A stretch of 64,000 nucleotides of DNA, from contig JAPPBT010000102.1 of NCBI GenBank assembly GCA_026702745.1, forward strand, positions 102,555 to 166,554, written 5' to 3'. The first letter of the stretch is position 1. Each line of letters begins with the position of its first letter. The translations under genes and the position numbers were made by a program. The notes beneath the pieces were generated by a model, which saw only the letters and a list, made by a program, of their open reading frames with translations, was not told the origin of the DNA and ran no database searches. The stretch is from Gemmatimonadota bacterium. Lineage in GTDB: Bacteria > JAAXHH01. Shown here piece by piece: positions 8,838 through 17,607 of the stretch.

Positions 8838-8863
8838 CTCTTCTCGGATCGCGTAGCCCTTCC

Positions 8864-9370
8864 ATGGCCGCCACCATTACGGAAATCAAGCACAACCCGG
8901 GCAAGCCCGATCAGTCCTTCCAGTGCGGCCTGCTGCACCACGGCGGCAGCCGCATGGTCATCTCCTACCGGTCCGACCGGCCGTACAGCCAGGGCGACAT
9001 CCGGATCCCTGCCGGCACGCTGACCCTGGCGTACTACGAGGTGGGGCTTCCGTACATTCTCTGGAAAATGATCGGATCCGGCGGCCGCCTCGTCGGACAT
9101 TACGTGCACCTGTGCGACCGGGTGCGGATCGGACCGGACCGCGTGGAATACGACGACCAGTTGCTGGACCTGTGGTTCTTCCCGGACGGCGGCTGCCGCG
9201 TGCTGGATGAGGACGAGTTGAAGCAGGCCAGCGACGACGGACTGATCGACGGGCAGACGGCGGATCGCATCAGGACGTCCGCCGCGGAAGTCCAGCGCGG
9301 CATACACCGGATCATGAGGGATTTCGACGCATTGCTCGCCGACCTTGGGATCGTAGTGCATTCCGGCTGA
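8864..9370 (+). CDS. DUF402 domain protein
   Basis: A 168-residue protein with the DUF402 layout: two antiparallel strands with WFFPDGG and VLDEDELKQA near residues 105-125. This is the family's pDG...vlDedEL signature, where the acidic residues bind a divalent metal. DUF402 proteins include nucleoside di/triphosphate phosphatases and RNA-binding members. Which applies here cannot be told from the sequence. It precedes the promoter of the phoH operon and is not obviously co-transcribed with it. Confidence 0.75.
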   Translation: MAATITEIKHNPGKPDQSFQCGLLHHGGSRMVISYRSDRPYSQGDIRIPAGTLTLAYYEVGLPYILWKMIGSGGRLVGHYVHLCDRVRIGPDRVEYDDQLLDLWFFPDGGCRVLDEDELKQASDDGLIDGQTADRIRTSAAEVQRGIHRIMRDFDALLADLGIVVHSG

Positions 9371-9411
9371 CCCCGGCCCATGCGGCCGCGTAGGCAGCAT
9401 TCGGAATACGC

Positions 9412-9440
9412 TTGACACGGACCGGCTTTAGCCTTAGATT
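9412..9440 (+). promoter_or_regulatory. Sigma70-type promoter for the ybeZYX operon
   Basis: TTGACA at 9412-9417 and TAGATT at 9435-9440 are separated by exactly 17 bases, a near-consensus housekeeping promoter directly upstream of phoH. A transcript would begin near 9447. Confidence 0.7.
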
Positions 9441-9532
9441 TTACTTACGGGAAACGTGGCGAAAGCGTGGCCTGTCCGGACAATCGGAACAGGTCGGCGA
9501 ATCGCACCGTACAAGCATCGACCTTCCACTAT

Positions 9533-10498
9533 ATGCCATCATTGAAAAACACGGTTACGCAACGCCTGTCGGCCAAGGGCATCGATCCCCTCGCGCTCTA
9601 CGGCCAGTTTGACTCCAGGCTGCGCGCCATCGAAAGCGAATTCGACGCCAAAATCACCGCCCGGGGCGAAGAGGTCGTGATCACGGGCAAGGCGGAAGAG
9701 GTAAGGCAGATCACCCGTGTGCTGCGCGAAATGATCAAGTCCGTCCAGCAGGGCCGGGCGAAGGAAGTGGATGACATCATCCGGGCAACGCGAACCGGGA
9801 CGAAAAGCGGCGAAGACCAGGGATCGGGTTACGGCGAGTCCATCGACGTGCTCTCCCGGCGGGAACGGATCCGGGCTCGGAGTCCCAATCAGCAGAATTA
9901 CGTGGATCAGGTCCGCAAGTGCGATATCGTCTTCTCCATCGGACCTGCCGGCACGGGGAAGACCTACCTGGCCGTCGCCATGGCCATCTCGGCCCTCCGC
10001 CACGGTGAAGTCGACCGGATCGTGCTGGCGCGGCCGGCCGTTGAAGCGGGAGAGAGTCTCGGCTTTCTGCCCGGCGATCCGCGGGAAAAAGTGGACCCGT
10101 ACCTGAAGCCGCTCTACGACGCGCTGCACGACATGATCCCGAACCACAAGGCCGGGCGGCTCATCGAGGACGGGACCATTGAAATCATCGCCATGGCGTA
10201 CATGCGCGGCCGTACGCTGAACAACGCCTTCGTCATACTCGACGAGGCCCAGAACACGACGACCGCGCAGATGAAGATGTTCCTGACCCGCCTGGGCGCG
10301 AACTCCAAGGCGATCATCACGGGGGACATCACCCAGATCGACTTGCCCGAGGAGAAGGTTTCCGGACTGGTGCACGTGCAGGATGTGCTCGCGGACATCC
10401 GCGGGATCTCCTTCGTGTACCTGACGGAGACGGACGTGGTCCGGCACCGGCTCGTCCAGGACATCATCAAGGCCTATGAACGCCATGAAAACCCGTAA
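9533..10498 (+). CDS. ybeZ: PhoH-like ATPase (YbeZ)
   Basis: A 321-residue PhoH/YbeZ ATPase. An N-terminal KH-like region (about residues 1-75) is followed by a RecA-type core with Walker A GPAGTGKT near 140 and Walker B FVILDEAQN near 233. Conserved segments RPAVEAGE, LGFLPGD, MRGRTLNNAF and ITGDITQIDLP are all present. The ATG at 9533 is preferred because it gives the usual KNTVTQRL start; a GTG at 9467 is in frame but neither has a clear Shine-Dalgarno. It acts with YbeY in rRNA processing and ribosome quality control, and the next two genes are ybeY and ybeX homologues. Confidence 0.93.
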   Translation: MPSLKNTVTQRLSAKGIDPLALYGQFDSRLRAIESEFDAKITARGEEVVITGKAEEVRQITRVLREMIKSVQQGRAKEVDDIIRATRTGTKSGEDQGSGYGESIDVLSRRERIRARSPNQQNYVDQVRKCDIVFSIGPAGTGKTYLAVAMAISALRHGEVDRIVLARPAVEAGESLGFLPGDPREKVDPYLKPLYDALHDMIPNHKAGRLIEDGTIEIIAMAYMRGRTLNNAFVILDEAQNTTTAQMKMFLTRLGANSKAIITGDITQIDLPEEKVSGLVHVQDVLADIRGISFVYLTETDVVRHRLVQDIIKAYERHENP

Positions 10499-10516
10499 TT
10501 CCACCCGCGTCGACAC

Positions 10517-11059
10517 TTGAATATCGAGATCGAGACCGTCCTGCCCGCGCCGGACATCCCGCGCGAGGCGCTATGGACCGCAGTCTGCCGGGTACTCCGG
10601 GGCGAAGGCCGGGACCATGCGGCCGTGACCGTGGTGCTGGTCGATGACCCCTATATCCGGAAGTTGAATCACAAGTACCGCCATCTGGATCGCGCGACGG
10701 ACGTGCTGTCGTTCGGAATGGAAGACGATCCCGGATCCGAAGGGGAAATCCTGGGCGACGTATACGTATCCGTCGACCGGGCCCGGGATCAGGCCGCCCG
10801 TCATCACGTGTCCATGGACGACGAGTTGCACCGGCTCGTGGTCCATGGGTGCCTGCACCTGCTGGGATATGACCACCACACCGCTTCACAGCGCAAAGTG
10901 ATGCGGGAAAAGGAACAGGTCTATTCGGCGAATGCGGCAGGCCAGATCGACCAGGCCGACGTGACCGCACGGGCTGACCAGGCTGGCCAGGCTGACCAGG
11001 CTGGCCAGGCTGACCACGGGATTCCGGAAGGTAAAGTGGGAGAAAAAAGTTTTGGATGA
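10517..11059 (+). CDS. ybeY: Endoribonuclease YbeY (rRNA maturation factor)
   Basis: A zinc-dependent RNase needed for 16S rRNA 3'-end maturation. The metal motif HGCLHLLGYDH is at about residues 112-122, preceded by DVLSFGMEDD and GEILGDVYVS blocks. It begins at a TTG 18 bases after phoH. The normal protein would end near residue 140; here a tail of about 35 residues rich in Ala, Gln, Asp and Gly is encoded by 9-bp repeats (10973-11017). The tail has no family counterpart I know of. The stop overlaps the next start by 8 bases. Confidence 0.94.
   Translation: MNIEIETVLPAPDIPREALWTAVCRVLRGEGRDHAAVTVVLVDDPYIRKLNHKYRHLDRATDVLSFGMEDDPGSEGEILGDVYVSVDRARDQAARHHVSMDDELHRLVVHGCLHLLGYDHHTASQRKVMREKEQVYSANAAGQIDQADVTARADQAGQADQAGQADHGIPEGKVGEKSFG
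10973..11017 (+). repeat. Five tandem 9-bp units inside ybeY
   Basis: Alternating GCTGACCAG and GCTGGCCAG units (five in all, the last ending in C) are in frame with ybeY and encode an Ala-Asp-Gln / Ala-Gly-Gln tail. Because 9 is a multiple of 3, changes in copy number leave the frame open. Confidence 0.9.
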
Positions 11060-12374
11060 CGACATTCCCCTATTGGTCGAGTGGCTAGTCCTCATTGGAT
11101 GCACCCTCTACGCCATGCTCCTGACCGGAGCGGAATCCGCGTTTTCCAGCCTGCCCAAAACCACGCTCCAGGAACTCAAGGCCGCCCACGAGGGCGGACA
11201 GTCCAGCCGCGTTACCCGGTGGCTGGACAACCAGGAGCGCCTCTTCACCACCCTGCTGATCGGGAAGATCATCACCACGGCCGGCGTCGTGATCTCCGTG
11301 GTGGCGCTGTTCCTTACCCCGCCGCTCACCGACTGGTTCGGTTCGACCCTGACCCTGACCCTTTCCGGACTGTTCGCCATCGGGCTCCTGCTGGTGCTTA
11401 TCGAATGGCTGCCCAGGTTGCTCGTGTCGCACTACTCCGACCTGACCGTCCGCGTCTCCGCCGTGCTCGTGCTCATCAGCTACTGGCTGTTCTGGCCGCT
11501 GATCACGCCGCTGTTGCTCGTCAACCGGCGCATGGCGCGCGCTGGGCTCTTCAGCAGCGGACGCAATCCATACTGGCTCGACGACGAACTGCACCGGGTG
11601 CTCGAACTGGAAGAAACCCACGAACTGAAACCCGACGACAAGGAGATGATCAGCAGCATCATTGAAATGCACGACACCAACGTGCGCGAAGTGATGGTCC
11701 CGAGAGTGGACATGGTGTGCGCCGAGCGATCCAGGCCCATTCCCGAACTGCTGGAGCTCATCCGCGAGATGGGACATTCCCGGATTCCGATCTACGGCGA
11801 TTCCGTCGACGATATCGTAGGCGTCGTCTATGCCAAGGACCTGCTCCAGCTGAGCGAAGACCCGGATGAGGAGAAGGACCTGGACGGACTGCTTCGCCCG
11901 CCCTATGTCGTACCGGAGACCAAGAAAGCCGCCGAGCTGCTGAAAGAGTTCCAGCAGGAGAAGATCCACCTGGCCATCGTCGTGGATGAACACGGGACCA
12001 CCGCGGGACTGGTGACCCTGGAGGACCTGCTCGAAGAGATCGTCGGCGAGATACAGGACGAGTACGACGACGAGGATCCCATGTACGAAGCGACGCCCGG
12101 CGGCTCGTACATCGTCCACGCCCGGCTTAATATCGATACGCTGAATGACATCCTGGACCTCGATATCACGCCCGACGGGTTCGAAACCGTTGGCGGCCTG
12201 ATCTTCAATGAACTCGGCCGGGTGCCCGAACCCGGAGAGGATGTGCCGTTCCCGAACGCCCGGATCGTGGTGCGCGAAGTCGAAGGGCAACGCATCATCA
12301 AGGCGGAGGTGACCCGGCTGCATCCCCGGTCCGAAGAGGACGGCGACGGCGCGATGGAGGACCGCGTTGCCTAA
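11052..12374 (+). CDS. CNNM/CorC-family membrane protein with CBS domains
   Basis: A 440-residue protein of the HlyC/CorC (YbeX/YtfL) group. A DUF21 membrane part with about four helices (residues 8-165) is followed by a CBS pair: VREVMVPRVDMV near 213 and IHLAIVVDEHGTTAGLVTLEDLLEEI (shown here only as a family landmark) near 310. A C-terminal CorC_HlyC domain contains VGGLIFNELGRVPEPGE. Members support Mg2+/Co2+ transport; ybeX links it to ribosome metabolism. It starts at a TTG inside ybeY and its stop region overlaps the sulfatase start. Confidence 0.9.
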   Translation: MDDDIPLLVEWLVLIGCTLYAMLLTGAESAFSSLPKTTLQELKAAHEGGQSSRVTRWLDNQERLFTTLLIGKIITTAGVVISVVALFLTPPLTDWFGSTLTLTLSGLFAIGLLLVLIEWLPRLLVSHYSDLTVRVSAVLVLISYWLFWPLITPLLLVNRRMARAGLFSSGRNPYWLDDELHRVLELEETHELKPDDKEMISSIIEMHDTNVREVMVPRVDMVCAERSRPIPELLELIREMGHSRIPIYGDSVDDIVGVVYAKDLLQLSEDPDEEKDLDGLLRPPYVVPETKKAAELLKEFQQEKIHLAIVVDEHGTTAGLVTLEDLLEEIVGEIQDEYDDEDPMYEATPGGSYIVHARLNIDTLNDILDLDITPDGFETVGGLIFNELGRVPEPGEDVPFPNARIVVREVEGQRIIKAEVTRLHPRSEEDGDGAMEDRVA

Positions 12375-13935
12375 CCCTCCTGGCCCGCCTGGTCCGGACC
12401 GCCCGTCTGGCTCGAATAGCCCGTCTGGCTCGACTAGCCCTCCTGGTCCGGACCGCCCCAACATCATCCTCATCATGACGGACCAGCAGCGCATCGACAC
12501 GATCCGCGGCTGGGACCATCCCCACATGGTCACCCCGGCCCACGACCGGCTGGTCGCCGAAGGGGTTTCCTTCCGGCAGGCCTACTGTCCGGGCGCCACC
12601 TGCGTGGCCTCGCGGGCCGCCGTATTCACCGGCATGTACCCCCACAACACGGGCGTCTACAGTTTCCAGCCCTGGGGCCTCCACCGCAACTGGGTGCAGG
12701 ACCTGGCGGAAAACGGCTACTGGTGCGCCAGCATCGGCAAGATGCATTTCATGCCCCGGGACATCCCCGGCGGGTTCCACGAGCGGGTCGTCGTCGAGAA
12801 TCCAACCGGGATGAGCCTGGCCGGCGGCGGCGCGGACGACGACTGGGGCCGGTACATGACCTTCCACGGCGTGGAGCGGCCCAACGACCGTCACCTGACC
12901 GACCCCGACTGGTGGACCAGACTGCAGGGCGTGCCCTGGCACGAGGAGGAGCGCTTCCACAGCGACGTCTTCATCGGAAACTCGGCGCTCAACTGGATCC
13001 GCAGCCACCGCGGCGACAAGCCCTTCTTCCTCGAAATCGGATTTACGGGTCCCCACGAGCCCTGGGATCCGCTCCCTCGTCACCTGAGCCTGTACGACGA
13101 TGTCGAGATACCCATGACGGTAACCAGGGATAACGAACTGGAGGAAAAGCCGCCCCAGCAGGAAGCGCTGAAGAAGATGTTCTCCACGGCCGGTCACGAA
13201 TCCGGCATCAACATGTACCTGGCCAACGACGAACGCATCGACCGCATGCGCCGGCACTACTACGCCAAGGTGACCACGGTGGACGAAAAGATGGGAGAGA
13301 TCCTGGTCGCCCTGGAGGAACGGGGCTACCTGGAAAACACCCTGGTCATCTTCTGCTCGGACCACGGCGAGAACCTGGGCGACCACGCCCTGGCCTACAA
13401 GTGGCTGATGTACGACACCATCACCCATATTCCGCTCATCATCCGCTACCCGGACCGCCGGCGCCGGGGCGACCACGTAAGCGACCTGGTCTCCCTCATG
13501 GACCTGGGTCCCACCATCCTCGAGGCGGCCGGCGTGCCGGTCCCCACCTACCTGGAAGGGCGCTCTCTCCTGCCCTACGCCGACCCGGATGGAGAGGTCG
13601 TTCCGCGTGACTACGTCTTCTGCGAGGACAACTACCAGATCATGATGCGCAGCCCGGTCCACAAGATGGTATATTACATCGGCCAGGAGGAGGGCGAGCT
13701 GTACGACCTGGAAGCCGATCCCGGCGAACTGTGGAACAGGTGGGACGACGATGCTTATGCGGGGATCAAGGCGAAGATGAAGGAAGACCTGCTGGAATGG
13801 CTGGCGGCCAGCAACTACTGGCACGCCGGATACAAGCGGGACCGCTCCGCGCACTACAATGTGCGGTGGCCCACCGGGGAGAACGTCAATCTCCAGGGGC
13901 CGCCCGCGGAGGATGCGGAGAAGCCGGGGTTGTAG
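12367..13935 (+). CDS. Sulfatase with Pro/Gly/Ser-rich N-terminal repeat
   Basis: A 522-residue type I sulfatase. Metal ligands are visible in IILIMTDQQR (near residue 33) and CSDHGENLGDH (near 329), with GKMHF in between. The formylglycine motif is CVASRAAVFTG near 79, with Ala in place of the usual Pro. The first 30 residues, starting from a TTG overlapping the previous gene, are a collagen-like Pro-Gly-Pro-Ser stretch made by a 9-bp period repeat (about 12370-12458) with no signal peptide. It may therefore be cytoplasmic, or its true start may be further in. The C-terminal PPAEDAEKPGL is duplicated 1.2 kb downstream. Confidence 0.93.
   Translation: MPNPPGPPGPDRPSGSNSPSGSTSPPGPDRPNIILIMTDQQRIDTIRGWDHPHMVTPAHDRLVAEGVSFRQAYCPGATCVASRAAVFTGMYPHNTGVYSFQPWGLHRNWVQDLAENGYWCASIGKMHFMPRDIPGGFHERVVVENPTGMSLAGGGADDDWGRYMTFHGVERPNDRHLTDPDWWTRLQGVPWHEEERFHSDVFIGNSALNWIRSHRGDKPFFLEIGFTGPHEPWDPLPRHLSLYDDVEIPMTVTRDNELEEKPPQQEALKKMFSTAGHESGINMYLANDERIDRMRRHYYAKVTTVDEKMGEILVALEERGYLENTLVIFCSDHGENLGDHALAYKWLMYDTITHIPLIIRYPDRRRRGDHVSDLVSLMDLGPTILEAAGVPVPTYLEGRSLLPYADPDGEVVPRDYVFCEDNYQIMMRSPVHKMVYYIGQEEGELYDLEADPGELWNRWDDDAYAGIKAKMKEDLLEWLAASNYWHAGYKRDRSAHYNVRWPTGENVNLQGPPAEDAEKPGL
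12370..12458 (+). repeat. 9-bp-period repeat at the sulfatase 5' end
   Basis: Degenerate units such as CCTGGCCCG, CCTGGTCCG, CCGTCTGGC and CCTCCTGGT follow each other in frame and encode Pro-Pro-Gly / Pro-Ser-Gly triplets. This is the same class of insertion as in ybeY and pfkB. Confidence 0.8.
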
Positions 13936-15079
13936 GTGTGAAGAGCCCGGAGCCTTTGATATGTGAAAGGGGCGTTACGGTTATGTCCCTTCCGATTGCA
14001 TAGGTCTTGCAACCGGGATAGACGACGTACAGATGATCCAGGGCCAGATCCTCCAGTGCAACACGCATGGAACGGGTCACGCGCGGCGCGTCCTGCCGTT
14101 TGCACTCCACGCCGATCCTCAGGCCGTCCCTGATCAGATAAAGGTCCAGTTCGGCGCCATTGTGGGTCGCCCAGAAACAGGCCTCATCAGGCTTGAAGGC
14201 AGACAGAACCTCCTCGACGACGTACCCTTCCCACGAAGCCCCGGACTTCGGATGCGACATCAGGTCCCTTTCCGATCGTATGCCCAGAAGCGCATGAAGC
14301 AGACCGCTGTCCCGGACGTATATTCTGGGCGACCTGACCTGCCGCTTCTTCAGGTTGGCGAACCATGGATTCAGCCGCCTGACCATGAACAGTCCTTCAA
14401 GCACGTCGAGATAGCGGCGGGTCGTGGTTTCGGCGACACCGAGTGACCTTGCCGATTCGGCCGCGTTCCATACCTGGCCATGATAGTGGGCCAGCATGGT
14501 CCAGAACCGAAACAGCGTGGCGGCCGGCAGACGCAGACCGAGTTGCGGCACGTCTCTTTCGACCACCGTTTGCATGAATTCCCTGCGCCAAACGGCGCTA
14601 TCCACCTCCGTCGCGGCGAGGTACGACCTCGGAAATCCCCCGCGCAGCCAGTGCTTCCGCTGGTGGGCGACTTCTACCTCGGATAAGCTGAATCCCCGCA
14701 TCGTGATGCGTTCCACGCGACCGGCCAGCGATTCCGACGCGTGACGCATCAGGTCCGAAGAAGCGCTGCCCAGGATCAGGAACCGTGCTGGCGATGGCGT
14801 ACGGTCGACCAGTACGCGCAGAATTGGGAACAACTCTTGCCGACGTTGTATCTCGTCGATGACCACGAGACCCTCGAGCGGATCGAGCGCCGTCATAGGC
14901 TCATCCAGCCTCGCCAGACTTGCCGGGTCTTCGAGGTCGAAGTAGTTCAGGTGGTCATATGGCACCAGTTGCCGGGCCAGGGTCGTTTTTCCGCACTGCC
15001 GAGGCCCCAGAAGCAGGGCGACGGGACTGCGCGAGAGGGCTGTCGAGATCGACGTCAAGAGGTCGGGTCGGGGTACCAT
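13886..15079 (-). CDS. AAA ATPase with DUF4143 C-terminal domain
   Basis: A 397-residue ATPase: Walker A GPRQCGKTT near residue 25, Walker B VVIDEIQ near 72, then the DUF4143 domain with a winged-helix part and a VECKRQD nuclease-like box near 330. Such proteins are common as accessory or defence-type orphans; function is unknown. The family core ends near residue 378; the last about 17 residues run antisense into the sulfatase 3' end (50-bp overlap), as if the gene had landed there. The ATG at 15079 has no ribosome-binding site and sits 7 bases after a -10 box, so the mRNA may be leaderless. Confidence 0.88.
   Translation of the reverse strand: MVPRPDLLTSISTALSRSPVALLLGPRQCGKTTLARQLVPYDHLNYFDLEDPASLARLDEPMTALDPLEGLVVIDEIQRRQELFPILRVLVDRTPSPARFLILGSASSDLMRHASESLAGRVERITMRGFSLSEVEVAHQRKHWLRGGFPRSYLAATEVDSAVWRREFMQTVVERDVPQLGLRLPAATLFRFWTMLAHYHGQVWNAAESARSLGVAETTTRRYLDVLEGLFMVRRLNPWFANLKKRQVRSPRIYVRDSGLLHALLGIRSERDLMSHPKSGASWEGYVVEEVLSAFKPDEACFWATHNGAELDLYLIRDGLRIGVECKRQDAPRVTRSMRVALEDLALDHLYVVYPGCKTYAIGRDITVTPLSHIKGSGLFTPTTPASPHPPRAAPGD
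13900..13935 (+). repeat. 36-bp imperfect direct repeat, left copy (sulfatase tail)
   Basis: This segment encodes PPAEDAEKPGL and the stop of the sulfatase. It matches 15139-15174 at 32 of 36 bases, and all four differences are synonymous third-position changes in the same reading frame. Confidence 0.9.
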
Positions 15080-15085
15080 ACGATG

Positions 15086-15113
15086 AATATACCATGATAA
15101 TCGAGCATGTCAA
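15086..15113 (-). promoter_or_regulatory. Strong promoter abutting the DUF4143 ATPase start
   Basis: On the minus strand TTGACA (15113-15108) and TATATT (15091-15086) are 16 bases apart. The start ATG begins 7 bases after the -10 box, at the expected transcription start. Confidence 0.7.
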
Positions 15114-15138
15114 GGTGGATTTTCATGGAATATGGTTG

Positions 15139-15174
15139 CCGCCCGCTGAAGACGCGGAGAAACCGGGGTTGTAG
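15139..15174 (+). repeat. 36-bp imperfect direct repeat, right copy (orphan sulfatase tail)
   Basis: An orphan copy of the sulfatase C-terminal coding sequence with its stop (PPAEDAEKPGL), not attached to any sulfatase gene. The preceding codons do not resemble the sulfatase. It is best read as the remnant of a second, tandem sulfatase gene. Confidence 0.75.
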
Positions 15175-15177
15175 CCC

Positions 15178-17571
15178 CTAGCCCTGCACCACGATGAAAT
15201 CGACCGTCTTCGTGTCCTGCTGTCCGGTATGGAGATCCGTGACGGTCAGCGTCATGGTATAGGTCCCGGGATCCAGGTCCGCCGTTTCGATCGAGGTGTA
15301 TTTGAAATCGTCCGGCGACGTGCCGCTGTCTTCGAAGGTCACATAGGCCGTCTGGTCGTCGGACCGTTGGCTGACCATGCGTCCCAGGGCGGTGAGGAAT
15401 CTGAGGACGACATTGCGCTGGGGTTCCCTGGCGGCTATCTCCAGCTCCGTACGGAAGCCCGTCCGGCCTTCGGCATCCCGCTCCAGGTTGTAGATCTCGT
15501 AGTAGATGAACACCGGCGTCGCACTGGAATAGAGGCGTGCGGGGTGGGGCGTGATGAACAGGCCGTTGCGGACGAGCAGTCCTGCCGCGTCGGTGGGCAC
15601 GATGGATGCGGCGAGCTTTACATCGCTCAGCTGTATCCGGTCCGCACTGTAATCCGAAATCTGGAGCGGCGCGGTAAAGATCCCGTACTTCTGCGACAGC
15701 GAATCCCGCAGGGAAACCGCGGACCGGTACGCCCCGGGCCGCGCACTGAAGCGGAAAGCGCCCGTAGAAAGCTGCAGATTGTCGTGCTCAGATGCGGGAC
15801 GGCGAAGCGGTCCCATCCTGAAGGGCATAGCCTGTACGTAGTTGAAGTCCATGTCCTGAAGGGCGATTCGGCCGGACAGCCAGGTCCTTTCCCCGAGCCC
15901 GTCTTCCACGTTGCCCAGTTGGGCCGCGGGAAGGCTGTAGGCCACTTCCACGTCGGCCCGGTCGCCGGCGCCCTTGAAAGAGGCCAACTGGTAAACGAAC
16001 GAGAGCGGCTCTCCGCCGTAGTCGTGCCGGTGGGCTTCGGGTACTTTCCGGATGAGTTCTTCGGCCTGTTTCCTTGGCGTATTCAAGAAGCTGTACGCGA
16101 GTCGGTCCGTCGTGCCGAAGTTGGTCGACTGGCCGGGAAGATCAATCACCTCAAGCGGGTAGTCGAACACCTTCGAGTTCCTCTGATCCGTAAAGAAGAT
16201 CTCCAGACCGAAGGGGACGTAGACCCAACTTTCCGTTGGGAATGCGACCGATTTTGTCACGCGCCCGGCCCGTGCGCTGAATTCGCCGAAATCCTGGATC
16301 GGCGCTCCGGTGCTGACTTGCATATCGAATCGCTGCCGGCTGGTCTCGCGGATCATGTCCACGGCCCGAAGCCCCGTCGGGAAAATCGCGTTGACCACGT
16401 CCTCCCCGGATTTCAGGATGAACTGCTGACGGTCGTCCGGATGACCGTACCGGACATAGATCTCGCCGCGGCGGTCCCAAGGGTCCTTGCCCGTTGAAAA
16501 ATGCAGCATGGAGAAGATCAAACGCCGGTAATGTTCCACCAGCCGTTCGTTGATCCGCGTCGTGGGATCGGGGTCTCGGGCCGTCCAGTAAGTTCGCCAC
16601 AACGCCATCCTTTCCTCTTCCGTTGCTTCGAGAAACGCATCGGCTTCCTTCGAGGAGGCTACGATGGTGAGATCCTTGTACAGAGCGACTCGATCCGGGT
16701 TGATTTCCGACAGGACCGCGACGTATCGCCTCATGGCCCGGTATGCGCGTTCGTGCTGGTCCATGGAATGGTAATGGAACGCTTCGAGTTGTGCCGCCAG
16801 TCCGTCGATCAGGGGAATGACCGCCGAATCCTGTGCCGCGGCGATCTGCTGCAGCTGTGCGTATCCCTTCTGGTACTCCCCTGATTCAATGGAGCACGAG
16901 GCCAGGCGATTAATCGCATCGTCGTGCGCCGGATTAACGGTTGCCTGCTTGAAGTACCAGTCCATCGCGGATTCCGGATCGTCCTGGATCTCCTCGATGA
17001 CGTATCCCAGTTGAAAGAAGGCATCGGGATGTCTCGGGTCCAACGCGATGGCGCGCCTGTAGGACGCGTCCTGGATCTTGTATTCCCTTTCGGCCGCACG
17101 GGGCCTGAACAGCGCCATCCGGATCTTCCCGTACGTGCGGCCACGGTAGTAGTAAATGTCCGCGGTGTCCGGCGCCAGTTTCTCGGCCTCGTCCAGGACC
17201 TCCCGCGCGTCCTTTTTCTTGTCTTTGAGGATGTAGACCCGTGCCAGTTGTATGAGAGTTGCCGGGGATGCGCTGTCAGTCTTCAGCGCTTCCTTTGCGG
17301 CGCGCTCGGCCTCGTCATACCTTCCCTGCCGGTCCAGCGCGCGACTCAGCCACAGGAAGGCCGCAGGCGAACCGGGCTGCCGTTCGAGCAGACTTCTCAG
17401 CGCGGATTCCGCCCTCCGGTATTCGCCCTGGTCGTACATCGCCCTGGCCTGGTCCAGGAGGGACTCCGCTTCCTGGGCGGCGGGTTCCGCTTCCTGGGCG
17501 GCGGCGGGCGGCGGCCAGCTGAAGTGCAACAGCAGGACTGCAAGTGCGGGTAGTATGCTCAGGTTCGACAT
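15178..17571 (-). CDS. Secreted TPR protein with GWxTD-like domain (copy 1)
   Basis: A 797-residue exported protein with a signal peptide ending near Ala25. Residues about 35-260 form TPR repeats (for example ALRSLLERQPGSPAAFLWLS). The centre has a GWxTD-type domain: YWTARDPDPTTRINERLVEH near 330 and PWDRRGEIYVRYGHPDDRQQ near 363. The namesake GWxTD sequence is PWDRRG here. The C-terminal part is beta-rich, with a LERDAEGRTGFRTELEIAAR-like segment. GWxTD proteins occur in FCB and Acidobacteria genomes and have no established function. It lies 36 bases downstream of copy 2 on the same strand. Confidence 0.85.
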   Translation of the reverse strand: MSNLSILPALAVLLLHFSWPPPAAAQEAEPAAQEAESLLDQARAMYDQGEYRRAESALRSLLERQPGSPAAFLWLSRALDRQGRYDEAERAAKEALKTDSASPATLIQLARVYILKDKKKDAREVLDEAEKLAPDTADIYYYRGRTYGKIRMALFRPRAAEREYKIQDASYRRAIALDPRHPDAFFQLGYVIEEIQDDPESAMDWYFKQATVNPAHDDAINRLASCSIESGEYQKGYAQLQQIAAAQDSAVIPLIDGLAAQLEAFHYHSMDQHERAYRAMRRYVAVLSEINPDRVALYKDLTIVASSKEADAFLEATEEERMALWRTYWTARDPDPTTRINERLVEHYRRLIFSMLHFSTGKDPWDRRGEIYVRYGHPDDRQQFILKSGEDVVNAIFPTGLRAVDMIRETSRQRFDMQVSTGAPIQDFGEFSARAGRVTKSVAFPTESWVYVPFGLEIFFTDQRNSKVFDYPLEVIDLPGQSTNFGTTDRLAYSFLNTPRKQAEELIRKVPEAHRHDYGGEPLSFVYQLASFKGAGDRADVEVAYSLPAAQLGNVEDGLGERTWLSGRIALQDMDFNYVQAMPFRMGPLRRPASEHDNLQLSTGAFRFSARPGAYRSAVSLRDSLSQKYGIFTAPLQISDYSADRIQLSDVKLAASIVPTDAAGLLVRNGLFITPHPARLYSSATPVFIYYEIYNLERDAEGRTGFRTELEIAAREPQRNVVLRFLTALGRMVSQRSDDQTAYVTFEDSGTSPDDFKYTSIETADLDPGTYTMTLTVTDLHTGQQDTKTVDFIVVQG

Positions 17572-17607
17572 GTTGCGCCGTCCTTCAGCGCGGGCGTAAG
17601 CGGGAAG

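Noticed and set aside
11085..13854. Two long minus-strand frames (482 and 518 codons)
   Set aside because: Antisense to the CorC-like and sulfatase genes and rich in Gly, His, Asp and Arg as expected of shadow frames.
15229..16497. 422-codon plus-strand open frame
   Set aside because: Antisense to GWxTD copy 1, with no recognisable motif or ribosome-binding site.
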